Assembly: GCA_964617665.1 (NCBI GenBank)
Contig: CAZUAH010000013.1
Span: 1-63,847 of the forward strand
DNA: 63,847 nt
Reading direction: 5' to 3'
Source: JADHUC01 sp964617665
GTDB lineage: Bacteria; Planctomycetota; Planctomycetia; Pirellulales; Pirellulaceae
A program made the translations under genes and the position numbers. Shown piece after piece: positions 34,917-44,336 of this stretch. Positions within the stretch are counted from its first letter, which is position 1, and each line of letters opens with the position of its first letter. The notes under the pieces were generated by a model that worked only from the letters and a program-made list of their open reading frames with translations, ran no database searches and was not told the DNA's origin.

Positions 34917-36530
34917 ATGAAACTGACACCTTCCCGGATCGGTGCGGGCATTTGCGCCGTTGCTCTTCTCTTTTGTGGCTTGCACTCCACGTTGTCATCA
35001 CGGCCGACGGCTGCGGAATCGAATCAGGCAGGCAACGCGCCCAGATTGAACACTCCGCCACCGCAGGCAAACGCGCCATCGAAAGAAACAAGCAAACCGT
35101 CACCGAAGAAACTTCCCCCAAAGTACTCTAGCGTCAACATCCCAGACGTGCCCCACGTGAAGCAGAAGCCGGACTTCTGCGGCGAGGCCTGCGCGGCTAT
35201 GTATCTGGCAAGATTGGGACATAGGATCAACCAAGACGACGTGTTCATCCAATCCGGCATTGATCCACTGTTGGGACGAGGCTGCTATACGCGTGACCTG
35301 CAGACGGCGCTGGCGCGAGTTGGCTTCAACGTAGGTTCGGTTTGGTACCAAATCGCGGCTGACCGCGCCGACGTTGAGTTGGAGAGCCATTTTCGCGCGA
35401 TGCACGCAGACTTAACTGCCGGAATTCCTTCGATCGTCTGCACTCATTTCGACGACAAACCCGAGACGACCGAGCATTTTCGCCTGATCCTCGGATACGA
35501 CGCCAAGACCGATGAGGTCCTTTACCACGAACCGGCATTCGCGAACGGAGCGTATCGCCGAATGGCCCGCGAGCAGTTGCTGAAGCTGTGGCCGTTGAAG
35601 TACGAAGAAACTCGATGGACCGTGGTTCGTTTTCGCCTTCGTCCAGGCGTTATCCGAAACGTCCATTCGACCGTCAGATTCGACGACGCGGACTACGCCC
35701 AACACGCGATGGGACTCAACCGGAAAGTGCCCGAGGGCTTTACGACCGTCCTGCAGCGACCGTTTGTCGTGATCGGCGACGAACCGGCCGCCACAGTACG
35801 CGGCCGTGCTCGAGGGACGGTGAAATGGGCGGTCGATCATCTCAAGAAGGAATACTTTGCGAAAGACCCAAATGAAATCCTCGACATCTGGCTGTTCAAA
35901 GACAAAGAGAGCTACATGAAGAACACCGAGGCGATCTTCGGCGATAGGCCGCACACGCCGTTCGGCTACTACTCGCACAGACACCGGGCCTTGATTATGA
36001 ACATCAAGACCGGCGGCGGGACGCTGGTGCACGAGATTGTCCACCCGTTCGTCGCATCGAACTTCCCGGAATGCCCGTCTTGGTTCAACGAGGGGTTGGC
36101 GTCACTGTACGAGCAATGCGGAGATTACCGAGGCCGCATTTGGGGTCGCACCAACTGGCGACTTGAGGGGCTGCAAAAGGCAATCAAGCCGGAAGAACCG
36201 GAGGAAGAAGAGGAAGCCGGCGAAGAGCCCACGGAAGAGCCGTACGTGGTACCGAAACCTCCACCGTTCAAGAAGCTAATGAACACCTCGACATTCGCGT
36301 TCTACGAGTTGGATCCCGGCACCAACTACAGCCAGGCTCGGTACTTGTGCTATTACTTGCAGCAGCGCGGTCTGCTGAACAAGTACTACCATCAATTCCG
36401 TCGCAACGTGCGAAATGATCCCAGTGGGTACGAGACGCTGAAGGCCGTGCTCGAAATCAAGGACGACGCACACATGGACGCATTCCAGAAGACCTGGGAC
36501 GAATGGATTCTGAGGCTGCGGTTTCCATAG
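34917..36530 (+). CDS. Exported two-protease fusion: C39-like cysteine peptidase plus gluzincin metallopeptidase
   Basis: The 537-residue product has a signal peptide (1-33) and a Pro-rich linker. A papain-like C39 domain covers about 75-240, with Cys88 in DFCGEACAAMYL and His187 in EHFRLILGYD. A DUF1570-like gluzincin domain covers about 270-537, with H372-E373-x-x-H376 (LVHEIVHPFV) and the third zinc ligand Glu392 in WFNEGLASLYEQ. A Glu-rich insert lies at about 433-458. C39 domains cut leader peptides or cross-links. Both active sites look intact, so this may be a bifunctional periplasmic protease. The following gene is a small secretin-like protein on the same strand, 167 bases later. Confidence 0.8.
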   Translation: MKLTPSRIGAGICAVALLFCGLHSTLSSRPTAAESNQAGNAPRLNTPPPQANAPSKETSKPSPKKLPPKYSSVNIPDVPHVKQKPDFCGEACAAMYLARLGHRINQDDVFIQSGIDPLLGRGCYTRDLQTALARVGFNVGSVWYQIAADRADVELESHFRAMHADLTAGIPSIVCTHFDDKPETTEHFRLILGYDAKTDEVLYHEPAFANGAYRRMAREQLLKLWPLKYEETRWTVVRFRLRPGVIRNVHSTVRFDDADYAQHAMGLNRKVPEGFTTVLQRPFVVIGDEPAATVRGRARGTVKWAVDHLKKEYFAKDPNEILDIWLFKDKESYMKNTEAIFGDRPHTPFGYYSHRHRALIMNIKTGGGTLVHEIVHPFVASNFPECPSWFNEGLASLYEQCGDYRGRIWGRTNWRLEGLQKAIKPEEPEEEEEAGEEPTEEPYVVPKPPPFKKLMNTSTFAFYELDPGTNYSQARYLCYYLQQRGLLNKYYHQFRRNVRNDPSGYETLKAVLEIKDDAHMDAFQKTWDEWILRLRFP

Positions 36531-36697
36531 TGGAATAGCCTGCTCCCAGTGATCGGACGTCCCTCCTCTGCCAGTTTCGCGAAATGGCTGCCCGCTTGAG
36601 TGTCCCTGTTTTGGGCGTCGAGCGCTGACAAACATCTTGCACGAGCGGGATGCAGGTGGGACAATATCTGAGAGACACCCACAATAGGAGCAGCGTC

Positions 36698-37657
36698 ATG
36701 AGAAGATCCATTCCCATCCTGACAGTGGTCGTGTTGTTTGGTCTGGCCGCAGCTTTTGCTCAACGGCCACCCAAGTCCGCGAATGTCGAGACAATTCCCC
36801 CAAAGGCAAAGCTCCGACCGGCCAAGCCGGCGCCGGCTTTGAGGGCGCTCAAGGCGGATCCCAATGTGCCTCAGTTGCGGCGCGTTCAGGTTGTGCCCAG
36901 GAAAGCCGTGGAACGACTCCGCAAAGTGATCACGCTGAAAGACACTCCGGCACACGATGTGGCCGAAAGCATTAACAAGCTGCTTAAAGATGAACGGCCG
37001 TCACGGATGGACGAAGTGACTGTCGTCGCCGAGCCGATCGGAAACCGTTTGTTGGTAAGCGCGACTCCTTCGATGTTGGAAGAAGTCATTAGACTGGTTG
37101 AGGACATTGACGTAAAACCGAAGAGCGTGGTAATCGAAACTCTGATTGCCGAGGTTGAACGCGAGGACAAAACCACCGCCGACAGCCCACTTGCTGGATT
37201 CAGCTACGCCGAATCCTCGCAGGAGGCGGTGGCTGCACTTGTCAAGGAACTCAAGAAGAATCCCAATGTCAAATTCCTCGCACAGCCGATGGTGACGGCG
37301 CTCAACAACAACCCGGCCTTCATTCAATTCGGTCGGCGTGTGCCGAAAGTGAGCAAGACCGTCACCGAGAGGGGGCAGACCTCAAATGTCGAATATGAAA
37401 ACGTGGGGCTGATCTTGGGAGTGACGTGTCGGATCTGTGACGACAATCGAGTGACCATGGAGATCGACTTGGAAAAATCCGACATCGCGGGGAATGATGG
37501 CACGGGCGCGCCTGTGGTCGACGTCACCACCGCCCAGACGACCGTGACCGCAGAAAGCGGCGAGCCCATCGTGTTGGGCGGGATGAAGGCCGAAGATTCG
37601 GCATCAGCAAAGGAAGTGATCCTGATCGCAACGCCACGAATCCTCGACGGCTCGTAA
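36698..37657 (+). CDS. Small secretin-like protein (GspD/NolW-type)
   Basis: The 319-residue product has a signal peptide (MRRSIPILTVVVLFGLAAAF) and a Lys/Pro-rich linker. An N1/NolW-like domain follows (about 65-150; VITLKDTPAHDVAESINKLL, then SMLEEVIRLVEDIDVKPKSV), then a secretin core with a LGVTCRICDDNRVTMEIDL strand pair and the closing ESGEPIVLGGMKAEDSASAK-VILIATPRIL. Full secretins exceed 450 residues, so this is a minimal form. GGAG 9 bases before ATG 36698 fixes the start over 36650. No other type II secretion genes are near. Confidence 0.8.
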   Translation: MRRSIPILTVVVLFGLAAAFAQRPPKSANVETIPPKAKLRPAKPAPALRALKADPNVPQLRRVQVVPRKAVERLRKVITLKDTPAHDVAESINKLLKDERPSRMDEVTVVAEPIGNRLLVSATPSMLEEVIRLVEDIDVKPKSVVIETLIAEVEREDKTTADSPLAGFSYAESSQEAVAALVKELKKNPNVKFLAQPMVTALNNNPAFIQFGRRVPKVSKTVTERGQTSNVEYENVGLILGVTCRICDDNRVTMEIDLEKSDIAGNDGTGAPVVDVTTAQTTVTAESGEPIVLGGMKAEDSASAKEVILIATPRILDGS

Positions 37658-37747
37658 GAGTGGACTCGTTGATCTCCGACGCGCACAGCCAATCCGTGAA
37701 GCCCGGTTTCGCGATCTCGCCAACACTGTCTGCGTGCTCGTGGAAAG

Positions 37748-37821
37748 TCGTTTGACCGCAAGCCGGAGGCGCGCGTGTCGTTTTCCGTGAACGCGCACGC
37801 CTCCGGCTTACGTTAAACGAC
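37748..37821. repeat. REP-like palindrome, copy 2 (after the secretin-like gene)
   Basis: Arms of about 30 bases flank a 13-base loop. The core GCAAGCCGGAGGCG is identical to the copy at 18564-18629, and the outer flanks (GTTTxACC / GTTAAAC) also match. It lies between the secretin-like and GH43 genes and could terminate the former. Confidence 0.85.
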
Positions 37822-37885
37822 GAACCGGCAAAACCGTAACCTGACACCTGCTTTCAAGGCCGCGCTTTCTTGTAGAGAACCACAG

Positions 37886-39559
37886 ATGCAAATCTATCGA
37901 CTCTTGCCAATCTCCATCTTCATCGTCCAATTGAGTTTTCTTTCGACGATGGCGGCAGAGACCGGTTCCTGGGGTGACCAGGGTGATGGCACATACAAGA
38001 ACCCCATCCTCAACGCCGACTATCCGGACGTAGATGTTGAGCAGGTGGGAGATACCTACTACATGATCTCGTCCAAACAGCACATGTGCCCGGGGATGGT
38101 GATCCTCGAATCGAAAGACATGGTCAATTGGCAAACGATTGGACACGTTTGGGACAAGCTCTCCTGGGCGCCGGAGTACAACTGGGATCGCATGAGCGGT
38201 TATCCCTTTGGCGTGTGGGCGGGCGATCTGGCTCACCACGACGGGACATGGTATTGCTACCAGATTGACTTCAAACACGGGCTCTACATGAGCAGTGCGA
38301 AGAACATCCGCGGGCCGTGGACCGAACCGCATCAGATGCTGCCAATGTCGAAGGTCTTCGACGATCCAGCCGTGTTTTGGGATGACGAAACCAAACAGGC
38401 TTATCTCATCTGCAATACTGGTAGGAAGCTCGCCGCTGATGGAATTGGGAAGCGTGGCAATGAAAACTACATTTTCAAAATGAGCTGGGACGGCCGGGAG
38501 ATTCTGGATGAGGGGAAGCTGGTCTATACGGGGATCGGCGCCGAAGCCGCAAAAATCTACAAGATCAACGGCACGTGGTACATCTTCCTGGCCGAATGGT
38601 ATCGCCCGGACCCGCGACGGCCGGTCGATCCTGCGGCGGACAAAGGCGACCGCAAGCAGATCGTACTTCGTTCGAAGACCGACAGCATCTACGGCCCTTA
38701 CGAGAAGAAGGTGGTGTTTGAACGCGGCAACAGTGTGATCCGAAGCTGCAGTCAGGGTGCATTGATGCAGGCGCCGGACGGTTCGTGGTGGTACACCCAT
38801 CAGTTGATTCAGAACATTCGCGCACCATTTCAGGGGCGACCGCAGTGTCTGGAGCCGGTTGCGTGGATCGACGGCTGGCCGATGATCGGCAAAGACGTGG
38901 ATGGCGATGGGATAGGCGAGCCGGTACTCGACCATCGCAAGCCAATCGAAGGCTATCCAATTACCGCGCCGCCGACCAGCGACGAGTTTGATTCGCCGAA
39001 GCTGGGGCACCAGTGGGAGTGGAACCACAATCCGCGGGACACTCATTGGTCATTGGCGGATCAGCCTGGTTGGCTGCGTCTGCGGGCCAGTGTGCCGGTG
39101 GGCAAAGGGGATTTCTGGGGCGCCTGCAATACGATCAGTCAGCGCATCATGGGCACGACGCGCGGCACGGCCGAGGCCAAGTTCGACCTGTCCGGTATGA
39201 AACCGGGCGGACGGGCGGGCTTTGTCCGTTTCGGCGGCGTCTATCACCTGCTAGGCGTGCATGTCCGTGGCGACGGCGCAAGGCACCTCTTCTTCAACGC
39301 GAATGGGAAACAGACGGATGGCCCGAAGATGCCCGGCGACATCCTGTGGATTCGTACCACGAACAAAGGCGATCAGGCACGCTTCGCCTACAGCCTGGAT
39401 GGGTCGACATACACGGATTTCGGACCGGTGTTCACGTTGAAGTTTGGCAAATGGACCGGGGATCGTCTGGGATTCTTCTGCTGGAACGACAAGACCGAAG
39501 CCAGCCATATCGACATCGACTGGTTTAACTACGACTACGACGGCCCGAAAGGCGGCTGA
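37886..39559 (+). CDS. Exported GH43-family glycosidase with C-terminal beta-sandwich
   Basis: The 557-residue product has a signal peptide (1-27), a five-bladed GH43 propeller (about 38-360) and a GH43-type C-terminal beta-sandwich (about 365-552; GHQWEWNHNPRDTHWSLADQ onward). The usual acidic trio can be placed: catalytic-base Asp in NADYPDVDV, pKa-modulating Asp in VFDDPAVFWDD, and acid Glu in GIGAEAAKIYK. Members cut beta-xylosides or alpha-L-arabinosides. It lies downstream of the repeat at 37748 and 62 bases before the next gene on the same strand, probably one transcript. Confidence 0.9.
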   Translation: MQIYRLLPISIFIVQLSFLSTMAAETGSWGDQGDGTYKNPILNADYPDVDVEQVGDTYYMISSKQHMCPGMVILESKDMVNWQTIGHVWDKLSWAPEYNWDRMSGYPFGVWAGDLAHHDGTWYCYQIDFKHGLYMSSAKNIRGPWTEPHQMLPMSKVFDDPAVFWDDETKQAYLICNTGRKLAADGIGKRGNENYIFKMSWDGREILDEGKLVYTGIGAEAAKIYKINGTWYIFLAEWYRPDPRRPVDPAADKGDRKQIVLRSKTDSIYGPYEKKVVFERGNSVIRSCSQGALMQAPDGSWWYTHQLIQNIRAPFQGRPQCLEPVAWIDGWPMIGKDVDGDGIGEPVLDHRKPIEGYPITAPPTSDEFDSPKLGHQWEWNHNPRDTHWSLADQPGWLRLRASVPVGKGDFWGACNTISQRIMGTTRGTAEAKFDLSGMKPGGRAGFVRFGGVYHLLGVHVRGDGARHLFFNANGKQTDGPKMPGDILWIRTTNKGDQARFAYSLDGSTYTDFGPVFTLKFGKWTGDRLGFFCWNDKTEASHIDIDWFNYDYDGPKGG

Positions 39560-39621
39560 CCGCTTCCGTGCCGCACACAAAGCCGTAGAACTATTCCGTG
39601 ACAGAAATAGGACTCTCGCCA

Positions 39622-42600
39622 ATGACTTGGTTAACGCGTACATCCGTAGTGCTGGCCCTGTGTCTGACGGTCTGCAGCTCGACGATCCTTGCCGGGGAGG
39701 TGGACGATCGCGCGGCTGAGATACTGGACGCGACGGGCGTGAAGGGCGGTTTGATCGTTCACATAGGTTGCGGCGACGGGCGGCTCACCGCGGCGCTGCG
39801 AGCCGGTGACGCTTATCTTGTACATGGCCTTGATGCCGATGCGAAGAACGTCGACGCCGCTCGGCGGCATGTCGAATCGCTTGGACTAAGTGGCAAGGTG
39901 ACTGTCGACACGTTCGACGGGGAACGGCTTCCTTTCGCGGACAACCTGGTGAACGTGATAGTGATGCGGGATACGGGAGGTGGGATACGGGATGAAGAGA
40001 TTGCGCGTGTGATGGCCCCCGGCGGTGTCGCCTTCTCCCTTCCGTCTTCAGCCATAGGCCTTCAGCCTTTCAAAAAGCCGTGGCCCAACGAAATCGACGA
40101 GTGGACGCATTACCTGCACGACGCCACGGGCAATGCGGTGGCGCACGATCGTGTAGTAGCGGCTCCGAAGCATCTTCAATGGATCGGCGGACCAACGTGG
40201 AGTCGCAGTCACGAATACGATGCCAGCCTGTGTGCCATGGTCTCATCAGACGGTCGGCTCTTCTACATCTTCGACGAAGGCCCGACCGGGATCATCGACA
40301 AACGTATTCCCGACAAATGGACGCTGATCGCGCGGGACGCCTTCAACGGCGTCGTCCTGTGGAAACAACAGATCCGCGACTGGGGGTGGAAGGCGTGGAA
40401 GCGCACTGAAATGGAGCAGGTCGATTGGAGACGCATGCCCAGCCAGCGTTTCCGACTGCCGGTCGCGATTCCCCGGCGTCTCGTGGCCGCCGGCGATCGG
40501 GTCTATGTCACTCTCGGCTATCAGGCACCTCTGACAGCGTTAGATGCAGCCACGGGACAGACCGTGATGACGTACGCGGACACCGAGCGGACTGACGAGA
40601 TCGTGCATCAGGACGGATTACTCGTTCTCTGCATCCGAACATCCATGGAAGGCCAAAGATTGCCAGCCGCGAAGAAAGGTAGGCCCGGACAGCGACAGGC
40701 CGCTCCCGCGATTGTGGCCGCAATCGAGGCTGATACAGGGCGGCGATTGTGGCAGACCGAGCCCGGAACCGTGATACCTCTGTCGTTGGCCGTCAGCAAC
40801 TCGCAAGTCTTCTACCACGACCAGGACTCGGTCGTCTGCTTGGACGCGACCACCGGGAAACAGCAGTGGCGGACACCGTCGAGCGCGGCGGGAAACTCCA
40901 TATGGAACACGGACACGACACTTGTCGTCCACAAGGACGTTGTATTGTGTGCTGGGCGGCGGCAGCTTCTCGCACTTTCGGCGGTGGATGGCAAGGTGCC
41001 GTGGAAGCTACCAGCGGCGAGAGGCTGGGGCATCGGCAACCCGCCTGATCTGTTCGTTGCGGACGATGCCTTGTGGTACGGTCAGGGGAACCTGCACGCC
41101 GAGTCGATAACCGGCTACGATCCGCTGACCGGCAAGCCCGAGCGGACCGTGGACCTGGGCTTCTTGATCACGCGCGGCCACCACGCACGATGTTACCGCA
41201 GCAAGGCCACGGACAACTATTTGCTGTTGCCCAAACGGGCCGTCGAGTTTGTCGACCTGAAAGGTGGACAGCACTCACGTCACAACTGGGTGCGGGGAGG
41301 TTGCCGGTACGGGGTATTGCCCTGCAACGGCTTGCTGTACAGCACGCCGCACCCATGCTTCTGCTACGCCGGAGCGAAGATGGGTGGATTCCTTGCGCTT
41401 GCGGGGAAGCGCGAAAGTGGAAACCTGAAACTTGAAAGTCGAAACTCGGGAAGCCGGCTTCAGAAGGGACCGGCGTTTGGAGCGGTCAGCGATCAACAGT
41501 CAGCGGTCAGCGAAGATGATTGGGCAACGTATCGGCACGATGCGAAGCGAAGCGGTAGCACGGCGGCAGTCGTCGATCCGCAGGTTCGCCCCGTCTGGAA
41601 GGCTGAACTGGGCGGAAAGCTGACTCAGTGTGTTGTCGCTGGTGGACGTTTATTCGTGGCTCGCGTGGATGCCGGGCAGATCTGTTGTCTGGACGCGGCA
41701 ACAGGTAGACCCGTTTGGGATTACGTTGCGGGCAGCCGCATCGACTCGGCGCCAACGGTCTACACCAAAAGCAGTCTAGTACTGTTCGGCTCAGCGGACG
41801 GCTGGGTGTACTGCTTGCGGGCATCAGACGGCCAGTTGGTCTGGCGATTTCGAGCGGCGCCGGAGGATCGTCGAGTGGTGGCCTTTGGGCAACTCGAATC
41901 GACTTGGCCTGTGCATGGAAGCGTACTGTTGATGAAGGACACGGTCTATTTCACCGCCGGCCGCTCCAGCTACTTGGACGGCGGGGTCTTCCTGTACGGG
42001 CTGGATCCGGTCACGGGCGAAAAGCGGTACGAGACCAAGCTGGATGGGCCTCCCACGGAGATGACGCAACTGGACGAGAACGCCTACGCCATGGAAGGCA
42101 CCAAGTCGGATATCTTGGTCACCGACGGCAAACTGATTTACCTGTTCCACAACGCGTTCAACGCGCGACTAGAGAAGCAGCCGACTCCGATCAAGGGAGA
42201 ACTGGGCGTGAGGAACTTGGGTGAGCGGGGCTTTGGCGAACATCTATTCTCCAACGCCGGTTTCTTGGACGACTCCGGCTTCAGCCGCAGCTATTGGATG
42301 CTCGGCGACACTTGGCCCGCTTTCAACTTCGCGCATCAATCGCCCAAGGCGGGGCAATTGGTCGTCTTCAACGACACGACTACTTACTCTGCCAAATGCT
42401 TCGCTCGGCGTAACATGCTCAGTCCCTTATTCTTCCCGGCAACGGACGGCTACTTCCTGGTCGCCGACAGCAACGAGACGCGACCGGTTTTGGTGCGCAG
42501 CGACGGCAAAGGAGGACCGGAATTCATGCAATGGCTGCCGCAAACAGGCGACCTTCAGACGTGCTGGAATCTGGGCGTCGGTTTCGCTCGGGCTGAACCG

Positions 42601-42888
42601 GCAAAATGGATGAACAACGTTCCGGTACGGATTCGAGCGATGGTCTGTACCGCGAATGCCTTGTTCGCTGCCGGACCGCCCGACGAATGTGACCCAGACG
42701 ATTCAGCCGCGGCATTGGAGGGCAGGCGTGGTGCGATACTCATGGCAATGAACCCCAGCGACGGCGAGAAGCTATCCGAGTTTAGACTGGATTCAACCCC
42801 CATCTTCGACGGCATGTCCGCCGCTGTGGGTCGTTTGTATCTGTCCACCACAGACGGACAAGTCATATGCATGGCTGCTGCAGATTAG
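39622..42888 (+). CDS. Exported methyltransferase-like/PQQ-type propeller fusion protein
   Basis: The 1088-residue product has a signal peptide (1-24), then a class-I SAM-methyltransferase-like domain (about 28-145): motif I is VHIGCGDGRLTAAL, followed by GLDADAKNV and the LVNVIVMRD and GGVAFSL strands. After an EIDEWTHYLHDATG linker comes a long region of PQQ/quinoprotein propeller blades (VYVTLGYQAPLTALDAATGQ, VVCLDATTGKQQWRTPS, QICCLDAATGRPVWDYVAGS). An exported methyltransferase has no obvious SAM supply, so that domain may be inactive. AGGA precedes ATG 39622, preferred over GTG 39598. Three repeat-derived insertions lie inside the frame. Confidence 0.82.
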   Translation: MTWLTRTSVVLALCLTVCSSTILAGEVDDRAAEILDATGVKGGLIVHIGCGDGRLTAALRAGDAYLVHGLDADAKNVDAARRHVESLGLSGKVTVDTFDGERLPFADNLVNVIVMRDTGGGIRDEEIARVMAPGGVAFSLPSSAIGLQPFKKPWPNEIDEWTHYLHDATGNAVAHDRVVAAPKHLQWIGGPTWSRSHEYDASLCAMVSSDGRLFYIFDEGPTGIIDKRIPDKWTLIARDAFNGVVLWKQQIRDWGWKAWKRTEMEQVDWRRMPSQRFRLPVAIPRRLVAAGDRVYVTLGYQAPLTALDAATGQTVMTYADTERTDEIVHQDGLLVLCIRTSMEGQRLPAAKKGRPGQRQAAPAIVAAIEADTGRRLWQTEPGTVIPLSLAVSNSQVFYHDQDSVVCLDATTGKQQWRTPSSAAGNSIWNTDTTLVVHKDVVLCAGRRQLLALSAVDGKVPWKLPAARGWGIGNPPDLFVADDALWYGQGNLHAESITGYDPLTGKPERTVDLGFLITRGHHARCYRSKATDNYLLLPKRAVEFVDLKGGQHSRHNWVRGGCRYGVLPCNGLLYSTPHPCFCYAGAKMGGFLALAGKRESGNLKLESRNSGSRLQKGPAFGAVSDQQSAVSEDDWATYRHDAKRSGSTAAVVDPQVRPVWKAELGGKLTQCVVAGGRLFVARVDAGQICCLDAATGRPVWDYVAGSRIDSAPTVYTKSSLVLFGSADGWVYCLRASDGQLVWRFRAAPEDRRVVAFGQLESTWPVHGSVLLMKDTVYFTAGRSSYLDGGVFLYGLDPVTGEKRYETKLDGPPTEMTQLDENAYAMEGTKSDILVTDGKLIYLFHNAFNARLEKQPTPIKGELGVRNLGERGFGEHLFSNAGFLDDSGFSRSYWMLGDTWPAFNFAHQSPKAGQLVVFNDTTTYSAKCFARRNMLSPLFFPATDGYFLVADSNETRPVLVRSDGKGGPEFMQWLPQTGDLQTCWNLGVGFARAEPAKWMNNVPVRIRAMVCTANALFAAGPPDECDPDDSAAALEGRRGAILMAMNPSDGEKLSEFRLDSTPIFDGMSAAVGRLYLSTTDGQVICMAAAD
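41405..41516 (+). repeat. Low-complexity, repeat-derived insertion within the propeller gene
   Basis: The stretch holds GAAAGTGGAAACCTGAAACT followed by TTGAAAGTCGAAAC, then GCGGTCAGCGATCAACAGTC followed by AGCGGTCAGCG: two short degenerate tandem repeats read in-frame as a Glu/Ser/Asn-rich linker. Such GAAACTTGAAA and GTCAGCGGTCAGC units look like intergenic filler repeats. A similar GGGATACGGGA pair lies at about 39967-39993 in the same gene. Confidence 0.6.
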
Positions 42889-42994
42889 CTTTCAACCGCC
42901 AGACGGCATAGGTGACTGTCGATTCGACCGTTTTTTCGGCACACTGAACCGGAACAGTGTCAAGGCGTCGGAAACAGGCGTGTTCGGCAAATTC

Positions 42995-43023
42995 TTGACT
43001 GTGCGCTTCCACGCAGATACATT
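42995..43023 (+). promoter_or_regulatory. Putative sigma-70-type promoter of the AOR operon
   Basis: TTGACT (42995-43000), a 17-base spacer and TACATT (43018-43023) match the -35/-10 consensus at 5/6 and 4/6 positions. Transcription would start near 43030, about 40 bases before the first gene (ATG 43071). The 182-base gap has no other candidate of this quality. Confidence 0.5.
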
Positions 43024-43070
43024 CAACGGTCTTGTTGGAAATCTGATACGTCGAAAAGGCGAAGTATCAC

Positions 43071-44336
43071 ATGGCCGAGATTCCTTCATTGACGATGGTC
43101 GAGCCGGCAGCCGCGCAGCGTCGCGCTGCGAGAGTTGTGGCTCGCAAGGGGACACGGCAGGATCTGGATTCCATCAGAACGGAACTCGACGAGATGCGCC
43201 GATCCTCTCGCGACAACGCCGATGCGTTGATGGAGGGGTACCAGAAGAATCTCGCCCAATTCGTTGGCATCGAGTGGACTGTCGCGCCGGATGCCGCGCA
43301 AGCGGCGTCCTATATCAAGCAGGTTGCTGGAGAGACGGATCTCGTTTCGATCAACAAGTCGACTGTCGTTGTGAACGAGCTTCGGCCCAGGCTGCAAGCC
43401 GAGGGTCTGCAGGCATACGTCCGCTACTTCAAGGAGTTCGATGCTTTCGAGAACAAGATCGAGGACTACTGGGAGCTGCCGGGAAGTCACGAGAAGGGTT
43501 TGGTCGAATCGTTCGACGTCGCCAAGACGTTCGCGCATCTGCAATCGGATCAGGTGCGAGACTACACCGCGGTGATCGGGGTCAATGCAGTCGCCGCTGA
43601 CGACGGCTCGGTTTTCTTCTTGCAGCACATGTCCAACATTTCCAAGGATTTGGAGCAGGCGAAGAGGGTCGTGATGGTGGTCACGCCGGAGAAGGTCGTG
43701 AAAGACCGAGCGGCCGCGCTTCTGCAGACCAAGTCGATGGGAGTGTTTGGCCTTGAGAGTATCCTCCTCGGTCTGGGGCCGAAGGAAGTAGAGAAGCACG
43801 ACTTCGAAGGACTGCCCACGGTCGCCGGTGATCGGGAACTCCATGTGCTGATTCTGGACAACGGCCGCACTGAGATACTCGCTGACGAATTCCAAGATCT
43901 CTTTCTGTGCATTGATTGTCGCGCGTGCTCGCGGCAGTGCCCGATCGGACAACACATGGACGTTGACGGCATGACTTGGACGCCGAAGAACTACCTCATG
44001 GGATTCTTGCAGGGTTGGATAGACAACACCGAAGCGTGCCTTCACTGTGGCTGCTGCCACATGGAATGCCCGATTGATATCGACGTTCCATCATTGATAT
44101 GGCGAGCCCGGTTCGAGCACTATGCACAACACGGAAGGAGTTGGAAGAAGCGGCTGATGGATGGACCTGAGTTGCTGGCCAAAGTCGGCTCGACGACGGC
44201 GCCCGTCTCCAACTGGGCGAGCGGTCTTTCGGTATCGAAGCGGATCATGGAGAGAGTAGCAGGCGTTCATAGAAACGCTCCGCTGCCGACGTTCCATCGA
44301 CGCACATTCAAGAAATGGGTAGACCGTCGTGACTGA
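43071..44336 (+). CDS. LUD-domain protein with two [4Fe-4S] clusters (LutB-like)
   Basis: The 421-residue product has a LUD domain (about 40-270), then two ferredoxin-type motifs: C280xxC283xxC286xxxC290P and C323xxC326xxC329xxxC333P. LutB in lactate utilisation has this architecture and passes electrons from lactate oxidation. There is no signal peptide. It overlaps the next gene by eight bases. The pair LUD/FeS plus CCG protein parallels LutB-LutA, but no LutC is present and the next genes encode an aldehyde ferredoxin oxidoreductase, so a role in that enzyme's electron chain is more likely than lactate oxidation. That is inference from context. Confidence 0.85.
   Translation: MAEIPSLTMVEPAAAQRRAARVVARKGTRQDLDSIRTELDEMRRSSRDNADALMEGYQKNLAQFVGIEWTVAPDAAQAASYIKQVAGETDLVSINKSTVVVNELRPRLQAEGLQAYVRYFKEFDAFENKIEDYWELPGSHEKGLVESFDVAKTFAHLQSDQVRDYTAVIGVNAVAADDGSVFFLQHMSNISKDLEQAKRVVMVVTPEKVVKDRAAALLQTKSMGVFGLESILLGLGPKEVEKHDFEGLPTVAGDRELHVLILDNGRTEILADEFQDLFLCIDCRACSRQCPIGQHMDVDGMTWTPKNYLMGFLQGWIDNTEACLHCGCCHMECPIDIDVPSLIWRARFEHYAQHGRSWKKRLMDGPELLAKVGSTTAPVSNWASGLSVSKRIMERVAGVHRNAPLPTFHRRTFKKWVDRRD

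Noticed and set aside
37808..39046. Long minus-strand frame (412 codons) opposite the GH43 gene
   Set aside because: Antisense shadow of the GH43 frame and the palindrome; no motif.
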